In this document: positions 40,773 through 49,964 of the stretch, piece by piece | Layout: the number at the start of each line of letters is the position of its first letter | How positions within the stretch are numbered: the first letter of the stretch is position 1 | NCBI GenBank assembly: GCA_052035915.1 | Contig: JBPOHE010000014.1 | Span: 1 to 64,000, forward strand | Length of the DNA stretch: 64,000 nt | Origin: JBPOHE01 sp052035915 | GTDB taxonomy: Bacteria; Pseudomonadota; Gammaproteobacteria; Chromatiales; Chromatiaceae | Direction: 5' to 3' | The notes under the pieces: generated by a model | Database searches by the model: none | Seen by the model: only the letters and a program-made list of their open reading frames with translations | What the model was told of the DNA's origin: nothing | Program-made: the position numbers and the translations under genes

Positions 40773-43700
40773 TTGAAATCTGAAACCTTTCCCTCGGAGG
40801 TCGAGCTAAGCGGCTGTCTGCTCCAGGATCGCCCGATCTTGCGTAAGCGTATGCGTGATCTGGCGGCCAAATGGAAAGCCGGACAGCTTCAACCTCAAGT
40901 TCTGCAAAAGCTGTGGCAAGTGATCTTCCTATCCCAAGAGATCTTGCAGCGGCGCCATGAACTGCTACCTGTTCTCGAATACCCTGGAGAACTGCCAATC
41001 AGTGAGCGTCGGGAGGAGATCGCCGAGCATATCAAACGCCATCAGGTGGTGATTCTCTGCGGTGAGACCGGTTCTGGTAAGTCCACTCAATTACCCAAGA
41101 TCTGTCTCGAGCTGGGACGTGGTGTGGTGGGACGGATCGGCCACACCCAACCCAGGCGCATCGCGGCCCGAACCCTGGCGTCGCGCATCAGCGAGGAGCT
41201 GAGGCGGGAGTTGGGATCGGTGGTAGGCTTCAAGGTGCGTTTTCAGGACCGCCTGCGTCCAGAGACCCAGGTTAAGCTCATGACGGATGGCATCCTCCTA
41301 GCGGAGATACAGGGTGATCGTCTGCTGCTCGAATACGACACCCTCATCATCGACGAGGCCCATGAGCGCAGTCTCAATATCGACTTCCTGCTGGGCTACC
41401 TCAAGCAGCTATTGCCCCGTCGGCGGGATCTGAAACTCATCATTACCTCGGCGACCATCAATCCCCAGCGTTTTGCCGAGCATTTTGATGGGGCTCCCGT
41501 CCTCGAGGTCTCGGGTCGCACCTATCCGGTCAGCGTGTTGTACCGACCACCTGAGGTGGCGGATATATCGGAACGTGATGAATCCATGCAACGAGCCATC
41601 GTGTCGGCGGTGGATGAACTCTCGCTGCGGGATCGGGGCCATATCCTGGTATTTCTCAGCGGAGAGCGCGAGATACGGGATACCGCCGAGACCCTGCGCA
41701 AGCACAAGCTCCAGCTGACAGAGGTGTTGCCGCTGTATTCCCGCCAAGGAAGCGGAGATCAGGCCCGGGTGTTTCAGTCTTCCTCGCTACGGCGCATCAT
41801 TCTGGCAACGAATGTGGCGGAGACCTCCCTGACCGTGCCCGGTGTGCGCTATGTGATCGATCCCGGATTCGCGCGTATCAGCCGCTACAGCCAACGCAGC
41901 AAGATCCAGCGTTTGCCTGTGGAACCCATCTCCCAGGCCAGCGCCAACCAGCGTACCGGCCGTTGTGGGAGGATGAGTGCCGGTATTTGCATTCGCCTCT
42001 ACGCCGAGGACGATTTTCTGACCCGCCGGGAGTTCACCGAACCCGAGATCCTGCGCACCAATCTGGCGGCGGTGATTTTGCAGATGTTGGTCCTCGGCTT
42101 TGGGGATATAGAGGCTTTTCCCTTCCTTGATCCGCCTGATTCAAGGCTGATCCGGGATGGATACCGGACCCTTGAAGAACTGGGTGCGGTGGAGATCCGC
42201 ACCCGGCAGGTTACCCGCCTGGGACGGGAACTGGCTCGTCTCCCCGTGGATCCGAGGATCGGGCGGATGGTCTGGGAGGCGGCCAATGGGGGATGCCTGA
42301 GGGAGGTATTGGTCATCGCCGGGGCTTTGAGTGTGCAGGATCCCCGTGATCGCCCCTTGGAAAAACAGCAGGAGGCGGATGCCGCCCATTCCCTGTTCAA
42401 ACATCGAGAATCCGACTTTCTCGCTTACTGGCAACTCTGGAATTTTCTTGAAGAGCAGCGGCATCACCTCAGCAAAACCAAATTTCGCCAGCTCTGTAAA
42501 GAGCGGTTCCTGTCTTGGAGCCGGGTTCAGGAGTGGTATGACACTTTGGGGCAGTTGCGGGAACAACTGGCCAGCCTTGGCTGGCATGAGAATACGGAGC
42601 CTGGAGGATACGAGTCGATCCATCGGGCCTTGCTCAGTGGTCTGCTGGGCAATGTTGGTGTCCGTGATTCGGAACGGGAATTTCTGGGGTGCTGGGGGAC
42701 CAGATTTCTCGTCTTTCCCGGCTCTGGTCTGTTTGAAAAGCCTCCCAAGTGGGTGATGGCGGCCGAGTTGGTGGAGACCACCCGTCTCTATGCCCGAACC
42801 CTGGCGCGCATCGAACCCGAGTGGGTCGAGGCGGCAGCCGGCCATATCGTCCAACGGAGCTATGCCGACCCCTTCTGGGATGGGGCGAAAGCCTATGCTG
42901 GAGCTTATGAAAAAGTTACTTTCTATGGCCTGACTCTTATACAAAGGCGCCGGGTCCATTATGGCCCCATCAACCCCATCGAGGCACGGGAGATTTTTAT
43001 CCGCTTTGCCCTGGTGGAAGGGGATTTCCATACCCGAGCCCCGTTTTTTCGCCACAACCAGGACCTGGTCGATTATGTCCGCTATCTGGAACAGAAGGTC
43101 CGCCGCAGACAATTACTGGTCGATCAGGAAGTTCGCTTCCAGTTTTACGACCAGCGCCTTCCAGCGGGGATCGTTGGCGGACCAAGCTTCGAGCAGTGGT
43201 TGCGGCGTGCCGGTGCGCAGAACCGCAAACGGCTTCATATGCAGTTGTCGGATCTGCTATTGCAGCCTCCGGAGGGAAATCTCGATGAACTCTATCCGGA
43301 TCGACTGGATCTCGCTGGATTGGACCTTCCTCTTGAGTACCATTTTGAACCTGGACACCCTGCCGACGGCCTGACGCTAGTGGTGCCCTGTGAACTGGTG
43401 AATCAGATCTCTGAGGGGCGATGCGATTGGCTGGTGCCCGGGCTGATAGGAGAGAAGCTGATCGCCTTGATGCGGAGCCTGCCGAAACACTTGCGCAAGG
43501 CCATCATGCCCATCCCGGAGATGGCCGAGGCCTGTCTGCGGGAACTGCGTCCGGGTGAACAGCCCCTGGTTCGTCTGCTTGGCGCCGAAATCAAACGACG
43601 GGTCGGCGTCCATGTGCCTGAGGATGCGTGGAAGGTATCGAGTCTCCCGGATTATTTGCAGATGCGCTATCGGCTGATTAACGAGCAAGGCCGAACCCTC

Positions 43701-44681
43701 GCGGCGGGACGTGATCTCCAAGAACTCCGACGTCAATATGGGAATACGGCCAGGACGAAATTGGCTCAATATACAGAAACCTTCATGGAGCGTACCGGTT
43801 TCACCACCTGGACCTTCGGCATCCTACCGGAGACCCAGAGAATAGAACGTGGCGGCGTGATGTTACGAGGCTATCCTGCCATCGTCGATGAGGGGGCCAG
43901 CGTCAGTATCCGGATTCTCGATTCCAAGGCAGCGGCCATAACAACGACCCGTGACGGATTACGACGCTTGTTTCAACTCGACCTAGGGCGGGATCTACGG
44001 AGCTTGCGCCAGCAGTTACCCGGCTTGCGTACCATGATTCTTGAGTATGCCCCGGCGTCTGAGGCTCCTGAAGGGCTTGTCGAATCCCCGCAAAAGGATC
44101 TGGATGAGGAGCTCATGGCCTTAATTCTCGACGTCACCTTTCTTGAGGGACAGTCAGAGATTCGGGATGAGGAAAGTTTCCGCCGGCGCTTGGAGGAAGC
44201 CAGACCTAGCCTGGGGCAGAATATCGATGCCGTCTGTCGTCTCGCCGCAGAGATTTTGGGAGATTACCGAGGTCTACGCGAGCGGTTGTCGACCAAGCAG
44301 CAGATCAATTGGAAGCCGTCCCTTGACGATATACGACAGCAACTGGATCGTCTTGTCTTTCGTGGTTTTTTCCTAGCGACGCCCTGGGCTTGGTTGCGAC
44401 AGATGCCACGTTATCTCAAAGCGATTTCTGTACGTCTGGACAGGCTCGAACAGGCGGCATGGCGAGATCAGTCTCTGCTGTCGAACTTGCAGACCTGGTT
44501 GCAGGCTTGGCGCGAACGAGATGCTCAGATGCGGGCACTGAGGCGCCGGGATGAGCGTTTGGAAGAGATCCGCTGGATGCTGGAAGAATTGCGCGTCTCA
44601 TTCTTCGCCCAGGAGTTGAAGACCGTCTATCCCATCTCGCTTCAGCGGTTAGAAAGACGCTGGAAAGAACTCGGGCTCTGA
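40773..44681 (+). CDS. hrpA: ATP-dependent RNA helicase HrpA (1302 aa)
   Basis: A DEAH-box helicase involved in mRNA processing and in resolving stalled ribosomes in relatives. The start is uncertain: TTG at 40773 (MKSETFPSEVELSGC) fits the family N-terminus, and no better ATG lies upstream. Motifs: GETGSGKSTQLPK (about residues 97-109), QPRRIAARTLASRI, IIDEAHERSLNIDFLLGYLK, IITSATINPQRF, ATNVAETSLTVPGVRYVID and QRTGRCGRM. These are followed by the winged-helix, OB and long DUF3418 C-terminal regions, ending LERRWKELGL. Full length matches the HrpA family (about 1,280-1,310 aa). It appears monocistronic. Confidence 0.95.
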   Translation: MKSETFPSEVELSGCLLQDRPILRKRMRDLAAKWKAGQLQPQVLQKLWQVIFLSQEILQRRHELLPVLEYPGELPISERREEIAEHIKRHQVVILCGETGSGKSTQLPKICLELGRGVVGRIGHTQPRRIAARTLASRISEELRRELGSVVGFKVRFQDRLRPETQVKLMTDGILLAEIQGDRLLLEYDTLIIDEAHERSLNIDFLLGYLKQLLPRRRDLKLIITSATINPQRFAEHFDGAPVLEVSGRTYPVSVLYRPPEVADISERDESMQRAIVSAVDELSLRDRGHILVFLSGEREIRDTAETLRKHKLQLTEVLPLYSRQGSGDQARVFQSSSLRRIILATNVAETSLTVPGVRYVIDPGFARISRYSQRSKIQRLPVEPISQASANQRTGRCGRMSAGICIRLYAEDDFLTRREFTEPEILRTNLAAVILQMLVLGFGDIEAFPFLDPPDSRLIRDGYRTLEELGAVEIRTRQVTRLGRELARLPVDPRIGRMVWEAANGGCLREVLVIAGALSVQDPRDRPLEKQQEADAAHSLFKHRESDFLAYWQLWNFLEEQRHHLSKTKFRQLCKERFLSWSRVQEWYDTLGQLREQLASLGWHENTEPGGYESIHRALLSGLLGNVGVRDSEREFLGCWGTRFLVFPGSGLFEKPPKWVMAAELVETTRLYARTLARIEPEWVEAAAGHIVQRSYADPFWDGAKAYAGAYEKVTFYGLTLIQRRRVHYGPINPIEAREIFIRFALVEGDFHTRAPFFRHNQDLVDYVRYLEQKVRRRQLLVDQEVRFQFYDQRLPAGIVGGPSFEQWLRRAGAQNRKRLHMQLSDLLLQPPEGNLDELYPDRLDLAGLDLPLEYHFEPGHPADGLTLVVPCELVNQISEGRCDWLVPGLIGEKLIALMRSLPKHLRKAIMPIPEMAEACLRELRPGEQPLVRLLGAEIKRRVGVHVPEDAWKVSSLPDYLQMRYRLINEQGRTLAAGRDLQELRRQYGNTARTKLAQYTETFMERTGFTTWTFGILPETQRIERGGVMLRGYPAIVDEGASVSIRILDSKAAAITTTRDGLRRLFQLDLGRDLRSLRQQLPGLRTMILEYAPASEAPEGLVESPQKDLDEELMALILDVTFLEGQSEIRDEESFRRRLEEARPSLGQNIDAVCRLAAEILGDYRGLRERLSTKQQINWKPSLDDIRQQLDRLVFRGFFLATPWAWLRQMPRYLKAISVRLDRLEQAAWRDQSLLSNLQTWLQAWRERDAQMRALRRRDERLEEIRWMLEELRVSFFAQELKTVYPISLQRLERRWKELGL

Positions 44682-44696
44682 AACACAATGTTTTCT

Positions 44697-45340
44697 CTAA
44701 CCAACCACATTAAATCGGATCGGGGATATCGGGGGGTTCATCATGAAGCTCTGTCCTTGCTGATCGGGCCTGGAGCTTGAGGCGTGTTGTGAACCTGTGG
44801 TCGGGGTGAGCGACTGGCGGAGAGCTTCAGGGAACACCAGGGGCTCTCCGTGGACCAGACCCGTTATCGCCTTGTTGACTTCGGCATTCCATGTCTCGGT
44901 GTTCCGTCGTGCTTTCAATCCCAACCAAATCGATCTCCGGGTGAGCGGTCAAGGTGATCTGGCGCTCCGGGGCCGAGGCCGCCAGCTCCGCCTGAAGGAC
45001 CCGTGGCCGTTCACTAAAGGCCACAAGCTTGTTCCCTCAAGGCGCGCCCGATCCGCGGCAGGGTTCCATACGAACTCGCCACAAACTCAGATAACCCAGA
45101 CCACTCCAGGGCCGCATATAAATGCTCGCGACGATGACGACCTGATGCAGGAAGGCCACGCCATCCGGACTGGCAAAGCACTCCGCAACCTGCTCCGAAC
45201 TCTTCAGGCCGTTTTGGCGTGAACGCCAATACCTGGGGGTGTTTCGCGGAACCTGCAAGCAAGTCGCCGCCCTCACTTCGCTGTCATCTTCGGCCAACGC
45301 CGATTTGGCTTGTTCCAGGCGGGCCGCCATCTCGTTTCTC
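44697..45340 (-). pseudogene. Decayed transposase, DUF6399-like
   Basis: Fragments in several minus-strand frames line up in the order of a DUF6399-type transposase. They are MAARLEQAKSALAEDDSEVR through LQVPRNTPRYWRSRQ and FASPDGVAFLHQVVIVASI (45037-45330), then WSGLSEFVASSYGTLPRIGR (frame of 45014-45262), then ERQITLTAHPEIDLVGIES (44827-45024), and finally RRNTETWNAEVNKAITGLVH (44697-44924). Each junction needs a frameshift, so at least three inactivating changes are present. Only the N-terminal half of such a protein is represented. No flanking inverted repeats were found. Confidence 0.55.
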
Positions 45341-45486
45341 AGTCGCTGATGAGGGGAAATCGAACAGGAATTGGTATAAGAGTGAAAAGCGAACTTTATT
45401 CATCAGGCAAAAACAGGGCACAGGGGAGGGTACCGATCCCGAAAATTAATAAAAATTTTTTATCGCTTTATTGGAAGATCGTATGA

Positions 45487-45500
45487 TTGATCTATGTCAA
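45487..45500 (+). promoter_or_regulatory. Anr/FNR-type box upstream of the oxidase operon
   Basis: TTGATCTATGTCAA matches the TTGAT-N4-GTCAA form of the Anr/FNR dyad exactly. It lies in an AT-rich stretch (45445-45540), about 205 bp before the DUF2244 gene that heads the cox block. Position relative to the transcript start is unknown, so activation or repression cannot be told. The rest of 45341-45705 shows no gene. Confidence 0.55.
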
Positions 45501-45705
45501 TATTTGTTGCATTTTTTTTAAAAATCAATCATTCTCATTAACCATCGCTCCTGAAAAAAATAGCGGGTAGACCTGAGAAGCCACCCATGTGTGGTATTTG
45601 CCTTATGGTTTTGTTCCCGCAGGGCGTGAAGGCTTCGGCGAGCCGACATCAAGTACTTGTTGGAGGTTCGTCAAGCTGGGCGTACTTTCCGGGGGAGGGT
45701 CGGGC

Positions 45706-46251
45706 ATGGTGCTGATTCAAGGGTTGGCCTCAGGTGGTGTGGCTTTCACCATTCGCCCCCATGATTCGATGGGATGGAAATGGATGAAGCGCCTTTTTGC
45801 GGTTCTCGCCACCTGTATCGGTTTGGTGGCTCTCTGGTTTACCTCTCAGGGCGCGTGGTTGGTGTTACCTTTCGCCGGGATGGAGCTTCTGGTTTTTGGT
45901 ATTGGGATCTATTTTAATGCCTTATGGATAGCGAACCGGGAGGTCATTCAGATTGAAGGAGAGAATCTCAGTGTATGGCGTGGACGCCGTCAGTTATTGG
46001 AGGTGGTCCGGTTCCCCCGCCACTGGACCCGTGTCAGGCTGATTACTGATCCTCGGGGCTGGTATCCAAGCCGATTGTTTTTGGAATACCGGGGCAAAAG
46101 GATAGAGGTTGGGAATGTTCTGGTAGAGGGGGAACGAGAGGCGTTGGTCGCCGATCTTCGAAAAAAACTGAGTTTCCTAACCGCATCACAACAAGATATT
46201 GAGCCTGTTTCGGAGTCGCAAGCCCTCGGGACAGCGAGACAACAAGCCTAA
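45706..46251 (+). CDS. DUF2244 membrane protein (181 aa)
   Basis: The ATG at 45706 is preceded by GGGGGAGGG and is preferred over an in-frame start at 45589. Two helices (FAVLATCIGLVALWFTSQGAW and LVLPFAGMELLVFGIGIYFN) form the DUF2244 signature, followed by a cytosolic beta domain ENLSVWRGRRQLLEVVRFPRHWTRV and FLEYRGKRIEVGNVL. DUF2244 genes are a regular neighbour of coxB in proteobacteria and are presumed to help oxidase biogenesis, though the function is unproven. It lies 11 bp before coxB. Confidence 0.9.
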   Translation: MVLIQGLASGGVAFTIRPHDSMGWKWMKRLFAVLATCIGLVALWFTSQGAWLVLPFAGMELLVFGIGIYFNALWIANREVIQIEGENLSVWRGRRQLLEVVRFPRHWTRVRLITDPRGWYPSRLFLEYRGKRIEVGNVLVEGEREALVADLRKKLSFLTASQQDIEPVSESQALGTARQQA

Positions 46252-46262
46252 GAGAGAGCTGT

Positions 46263-47387
46263 ATGCCAGTGATGAATGGGATAAACAGACATTTGCTTCC
46301 TGTGGGGATACTCGCCGCTTGGGTGGGTAGCGCCAGTGCCGAGTTGGGACTCAATTTTCCCCCGCCAGCGGCGGCGGTAGCGCAGGAAATATATAATGTG
46401 CACATGTTGACGATGAAAATCGCCACCTTGCTGCTCATCATCGTTTTCTCAGTGTTGATTTATTCAGTCTATTTTCATCGTAAAAGCCGTGGTTATCAGG
46501 CAGACCAGAAGTTTCACCAGACTTGGTTCGGCAACTGGTCTTGGGTTCTGGTTCCGGTGCTAGTATTGGGTGTCGACCTGACGATTGCCGGCTCCGCTCA
46601 ACGTACCTTGCAAAAAATATGGGTAGTGCCGGCCGAAGAAAATATGCTTGATGTCAAAGTTATTGGGCATCAATGGTGGTGGGAGTTCGAATACCCGGAT
46701 CAGAAAGTAAAGGTCGAAAGCCGTTATATGCCGGAAGATAAAGCCGGTGCCTTATATCTTCGTGAAGTGGATAATCGCTTGGTGCTTCCAACCAATAGAA
46801 AGATTCGCTTTCTGCATACCTCCGCTGATGTGAATCATGCCTTCTGGGTTCCGGAACTCGGATTCAAAAAGGACGCCATTCCCGGGTATATCACTGAAAC
46901 TTGGGCCGAAATCAATCGTGAAGGGGTTTTCCGTGGTCAGTGCGCCGAACTTTGCGGAACTTGGCATTCCAGGATGCCCATCGTTGTTGAAGCGGTTGCT
47001 CCGGACAAATTCGACGCCTGGATTAAACAACAGCAACAAATCAAACTGGCTTCTGCGGCTGAGGCTTCGGCTTCGAAAACCTGGAACAAGGCCGAGTTGA
47101 TGGAGAAGGGGCAGGGTCTTTATAACACCAAATGTGCTGCCTGCCACCAGATTACTGGTCAGGGATTGCCGCCGGCATTTCCGGCCTTGAAGGGTAGCAA
47201 AATTGCCACTGGTCCGATCAAGGGACATCTGGATATCGTTCTCAAAGGCAAACCCGGTACAGCTATGCAGGCATGGAATTCATTAAATGATCTGGAAATT
47301 GCGGCCATAGTGACCTACGAGCGCAACGCCTGGGACAACAATACCGGTGATATAGTGCAACCCGCCGATGTCAAGGCGGCCCGCTGA
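46263..47387 (+). CDS. coxB: Cytochrome c oxidase subunit II with fused cytochrome c domain (374 aa)
   Basis: Subunit II takes electrons from cytochrome c through the CuA centre. A signal/helix region MLTMKIATLLLIIVFSVLIYS and FGNWSWVLVPVLVLGVDLTI gives two membrane helices. The CuA domain has HQWWWEFEYP, LPTNRKIRFLHTSADVNHAF and the copper ligands in CAELCGTWHSRMPIVV. A C-terminal cytochrome c domain (about 275-370) holds C291-A-A-C294-H295, so the subunit carries its own haem c, as in caa3-type oxidases. It is followed by coxA with a 19-bp gap between stop and start. Confidence 0.96.
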   Translation: MPVMNGINRHLLPVGILAAWVGSASAELGLNFPPPAAAVAQEIYNVHMLTMKIATLLLIIVFSVLIYSVYFHRKSRGYQADQKFHQTWFGNWSWVLVPVLVLGVDLTIAGSAQRTLQKIWVVPAEENMLDVKVIGHQWWWEFEYPDQKVKVESRYMPEDKAGALYLREVDNRLVLPTNRKIRFLHTSADVNHAFWVPELGFKKDAIPGYITETWAEINREGVFRGQCAELCGTWHSRMPIVVEAVAPDKFDAWIKQQQQIKLASAAEASASKTWNKAELMEKGQGLYNTKCAACHQITGQGLPPAFPALKGSKIATGPIKGHLDIVLKGKPGTAMQAWNSLNDLEIAAIVTYERNAWDNNTGDIVQPADVKAAR

Positions 47388-47406
47388 ATTCCTTACGCAG
47401 GAGGAA

Positions 47407-49008
47407 ATGACCACAATGAGTACAGCAACTTTCGCACACGATCACGATCATCACGGACCGCCGTCAGGAATCAAACGCTGGTTGTATTCAACCAACCATA
47501 AGGATATCGGCACCATGTATTTGGTATTCGCCCTGATCATGTTGTTTTTCGGGGGTGCCAGCGCTATGGCGATCCGGGCGGAACTCTTTATGCCCGGTAT
47601 ACAGCTGTTGGAACCGGATCTCTACAATAATCTGGTCACCAATCATGCGCTCATTATGATTTTCGGTGCTGTTATGCCTGCGGCGGCTGGTCTTGCCAAC
47701 TGGATGATCCCCCTAATGATCGGTGCGCCGGATATGGCCCTGCCACGTATGAATAACCTTAGTTTCTGGATACTGCCTGCGGCAGCAACCATGTTGATCC
47801 TGTCTTTTATTGTGCCCTTTTTCCCAGGCGGGGGGAGTCAGATCAACACGGGCTGGACAATCTATCCGCCCTTGTCGCTCCAAGTCGGCATGTCTATGGA
47901 CTTCTTGATCTTTGCCATTCATCTGTTGGGTATTTCATCGGTGCTGGCATCAATCAATATTATCGTCACCATATTCAATATGCGTGCTCCGGGTATGAGG
48001 CTGTTGGATATGCCGATATTTGTCTGGACCTGGCTGGTAACTGCTTTCCTACTGATCCTTGTGGTTCCGGTGCTTGCTGGCGGCGTCACCATGTTGCTAT
48101 TTGATCGGCATTTCGGCACCAGTTTCTTTAATGCGGCTGGGGGTGGCGATCCGGTCCTGTTCCAGCACCTGTTCTGGTTTTTCGGACATCCAGAGGTTTA
48201 TATTCTGATCCTTCCCTCCTTTGGGGTCCTGGCTTCGATCATCCCCACCTTTGCTCGCAAACCCCTGTTTGGTTATAAGTCTCTGGTTGGCGCAATGTTT
48301 GCCATCGCCAGCATCGGTATGGTGGTATGGGCACATCACCAATACACCGTCGGCATGTCGCTGGGAGCGGTCAGCTATTTCATGATCGGCACCATCATCA
48401 TTTCGATCCCTGTGGGATTGATGGTATTCAACTACATCGCCACGATGTGGCGTGGTGCCATGACTTTTGAAACGCCAATGCTGTTTGCCGTCGGCATTCT
48501 ATTTATGTTTACCTTCGGCGGTCTCACTGGTGTGATGTTGGCGGTGGTGCCTGCAGACATGCAATATCAAGATAGTATGTTCGTGGTTGCCCATTTCCAT
48601 TATGTGCTGCTTCCGGGTGCGGTATTCGGTCTGTTTGCCGGCGTCTTTTATTGGCTGCCAAAATGGACCGGTCATATGTATGATGAAAAACTGGCTAAGA
48701 TATTTTTCTGGGTCAATATTATCGGCTTTAATATCACCTTCTTCCCACAGCACTTTCTCGGCTTGGCGGGTATGCCGCGCCGGATCGTCGACTACAACGT
48801 GATGTTCACTGAATTCAATACTCTTTCCAGTGTTGGTGCGCTGGTGTTTGGTCTTAGCCATCTCTTGTTCCTCTATATCATCATCAAAACAGTACGGGGT
48901 GGTCGCCAGGCCAGTTCCAAAGTCTGGGAGGGCGCGAGAGGACTGGAATGGGAATTGCCTTCGCCTCCGCCTTTCCACTCTTGGAACGTCGCTCCTCAGA
49001 TGAAGTGA
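47407..49008 (+). CDS. coxA: Cytochrome c oxidase subunit I (533 aa)
   Basis: The catalytic subunit with haem a and the haem a3-CuB site. The ATG at 47407 follows AGGAGGAA. The His-rich start AHDHDHHGPPSGIKRWLYST leads to NHKDIGTMYLVFALIMLFFG. Diagnostic motifs are TNHALIMIFGAVMPA, WFFGHPEVYILILPSFG (His-Tyr cross-link), WAHHQYTVGM and VAHFHYVLLPGAVFG (haem ligands). Twelve helices are expected. A 16-bp hairpin (49018-49055) directly after the stop separates it from the assembly genes. Confidence 0.97.
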   Translation: MTTMSTATFAHDHDHHGPPSGIKRWLYSTNHKDIGTMYLVFALIMLFFGGASAMAIRAELFMPGIQLLEPDLYNNLVTNHALIMIFGAVMPAAAGLANWMIPLMIGAPDMALPRMNNLSFWILPAAATMLILSFIVPFFPGGGSQINTGWTIYPPLSLQVGMSMDFLIFAIHLLGISSVLASINIIVTIFNMRAPGMRLLDMPIFVWTWLVTAFLLILVVPVLAGGVTMLLFDRHFGTSFFNAAGGGDPVLFQHLFWFFGHPEVYILILPSFGVLASIIPTFARKPLFGYKSLVGAMFAIASIGMVVWAHHQYTVGMSLGAVSYFMIGTIIISIPVGLMVFNYIATMWRGAMTFETPMLFAVGILFMFTFGGLTGVMLAVVPADMQYQDSMFVVAHFHYVLLPGAVFGLFAGVFYWLPKWTGHMYDEKLAKIFFWVNIIGFNITFFPQHFLGLAGMPRRIVDYNVMFTEFNTLSSVGALVFGLSHLLFLYIIIKTVRGGRQASSKVWEGARGLEWELPSPPPFHSWNVAPQMK

Positions 49009-49017
49009 TTCTTGTCT

Positions 49018-49055
49018 GTGGGTGATCCGGAGAGCTTTTTCTCCGGACCACCCAC
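49018..49055 (+). terminator. Long hairpin after coxA
   Basis: GTGGGTG-A-TCCGGAGA pairs with TCTCCGGA-C-CACCCAC (16 positions, one mismatch) around a small loop. It starts 10 bp after the coxA stop. It probably reduces transcription into the assembly genes or protects coxA mRNA. Confidence 0.6.
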
Positions 49056-49133
49056 CAAGGTCGTTCGTTGCCCGCGATCAGAGGCGGCTTCATTAACAAT
49101 AGTTATTATTATGATTGAGACCGGAAGGGCCTG

Positions 49134-49280
49134 ATGGCAAGCAAGACAGTAGTGGATATGGAACAAAAGAGGAAAAACCTGCGCTTGGCGTGGGGACTGG
49201 GAGTGCTTGTCTTGTTAATCCTTATCTCATCAGTTCCTTTTTGGCAGGGGCTCTGGAAAATCGCTCTCCAGCAAAATTGA
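49134..49280 (+). CDS. Small single-span membrane protein between coxA and ctaG (48 aa)
   Basis: ATG 49134 to TGA 49280. A charged N-terminus (MASKTVVDMEQKRKNLRLA) is followed by one helix, LGVLVLLILISSVPFWQGLW. The stop overlaps the next ATG (TGATG), so translation is coupled to ctaG. Position and layout fit the small oxidase-assembly proteins that often sit before ctaG in gammaproteobacteria. Identity is inferred from context. Confidence 0.7.
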   Translation: MASKTVVDMEQKRKNLRLAWGLGVLVLLILISSVPFWQGLWKIALQQN

Positions 49281-49852
49281 TGTCTGCTGAAGTCGATCTG
49301 AAACAGCGGCGACGGACCCTTGTTCTTTTGGTCGGGATAACCCTCGCCATGTTTGGCTTTGGGTTTGCCTTGGTACCAATTTATGGATTACTTTGTGATT
49401 TGACGGGAATTCCGTCTATTGAACAACGGGTCAATGCTAAAGCCTCTATTCAAAGCGTTCACAAAGAGATCGAAGAACGTTGGATAACGGTAAAGTTTGA
49501 TGCCACGGTTCAGCCTGATCTGCCTTGGTTCTTCGAACCCATGGAGAACAAGCTAAAAGTTCGGTTGGGGGAAATACAGGATATGAAATTCAAGGTAGAA
49601 AATCGTTCATCAGATAGGGTGAGTGGTCAGGCCATACCTAATATTGCCCCTTGGCAAGCAACCCCGTTTTTCGACAAGATTGAGTGTTTTTGTTTTCGGC
49701 AGCAAACCCTGACTGGAGGCGAAAGCAAGGAGATGCCCCTGAGATTTGTAGTGTCTCAGGATCTACCTGAAGGCATCGAAGTACTCACTTTGTCATACAT
49801 CTTTATGAAGCAAAAGGAAAATACCGACAAGGACAAGTTGGCGGCCAAGTGA
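49280..49852 (+). CDS. ctaG: Cytochrome c oxidase assembly protein CtaG/Cox11 (190 aa)
   Basis: A membrane-anchored copper chaperone that helps to load CuB into subunit I. The ATG at 49280 overlaps the small upstream gene. One N-terminal helix (TLVLLVGITLAMFGFGFALV) is followed by PIYGLLCDLTGI, then an immunoglobulin-like periplasmic domain. The copper motif is CFCFRQQTLTGGESKEMPL with FVVSQDLP and a TLSYIFMK strand. Length is typical. coxC follows after 112 bp. Confidence 0.95.
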   Translation: MSAEVDLKQRRRTLVLLVGITLAMFGFGFALVPIYGLLCDLTGIPSIEQRVNAKASIQSVHKEIEERWITVKFDATVQPDLPWFFEPMENKLKVRLGEIQDMKFKVENRSSDRVSGQAIPNIAPWQATPFFDKIECFCFRQQTLTGGESKEMPLRFVVSQDLPEGIEVLTLSYIFMKQKENTDKDKLAAK

Positions 49853-49964
49853 TTGGACGAGATGTCGGGAAATCGCGAATGTACCCGATAGCTGTATCGT
49901 GGGGCCATCATCATGGCGCTATATTCTGATTACAATAATATCCATTCAGAAGTTGAGGTTGAGA

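Noticed and set aside
44797..45222. Plus-strand open frame of 141 codons in the hrpA-cox gap
   Set aside because: The opposite strand shows transposase remnants in the expected order; the plus frame has no recognisable feature.
45521..45540. Fur-box-like AT-rich sequence before the oxidase block
   Set aside because: Only a few of the hexamer positions match; not above chance in such an AT-rich stretch.
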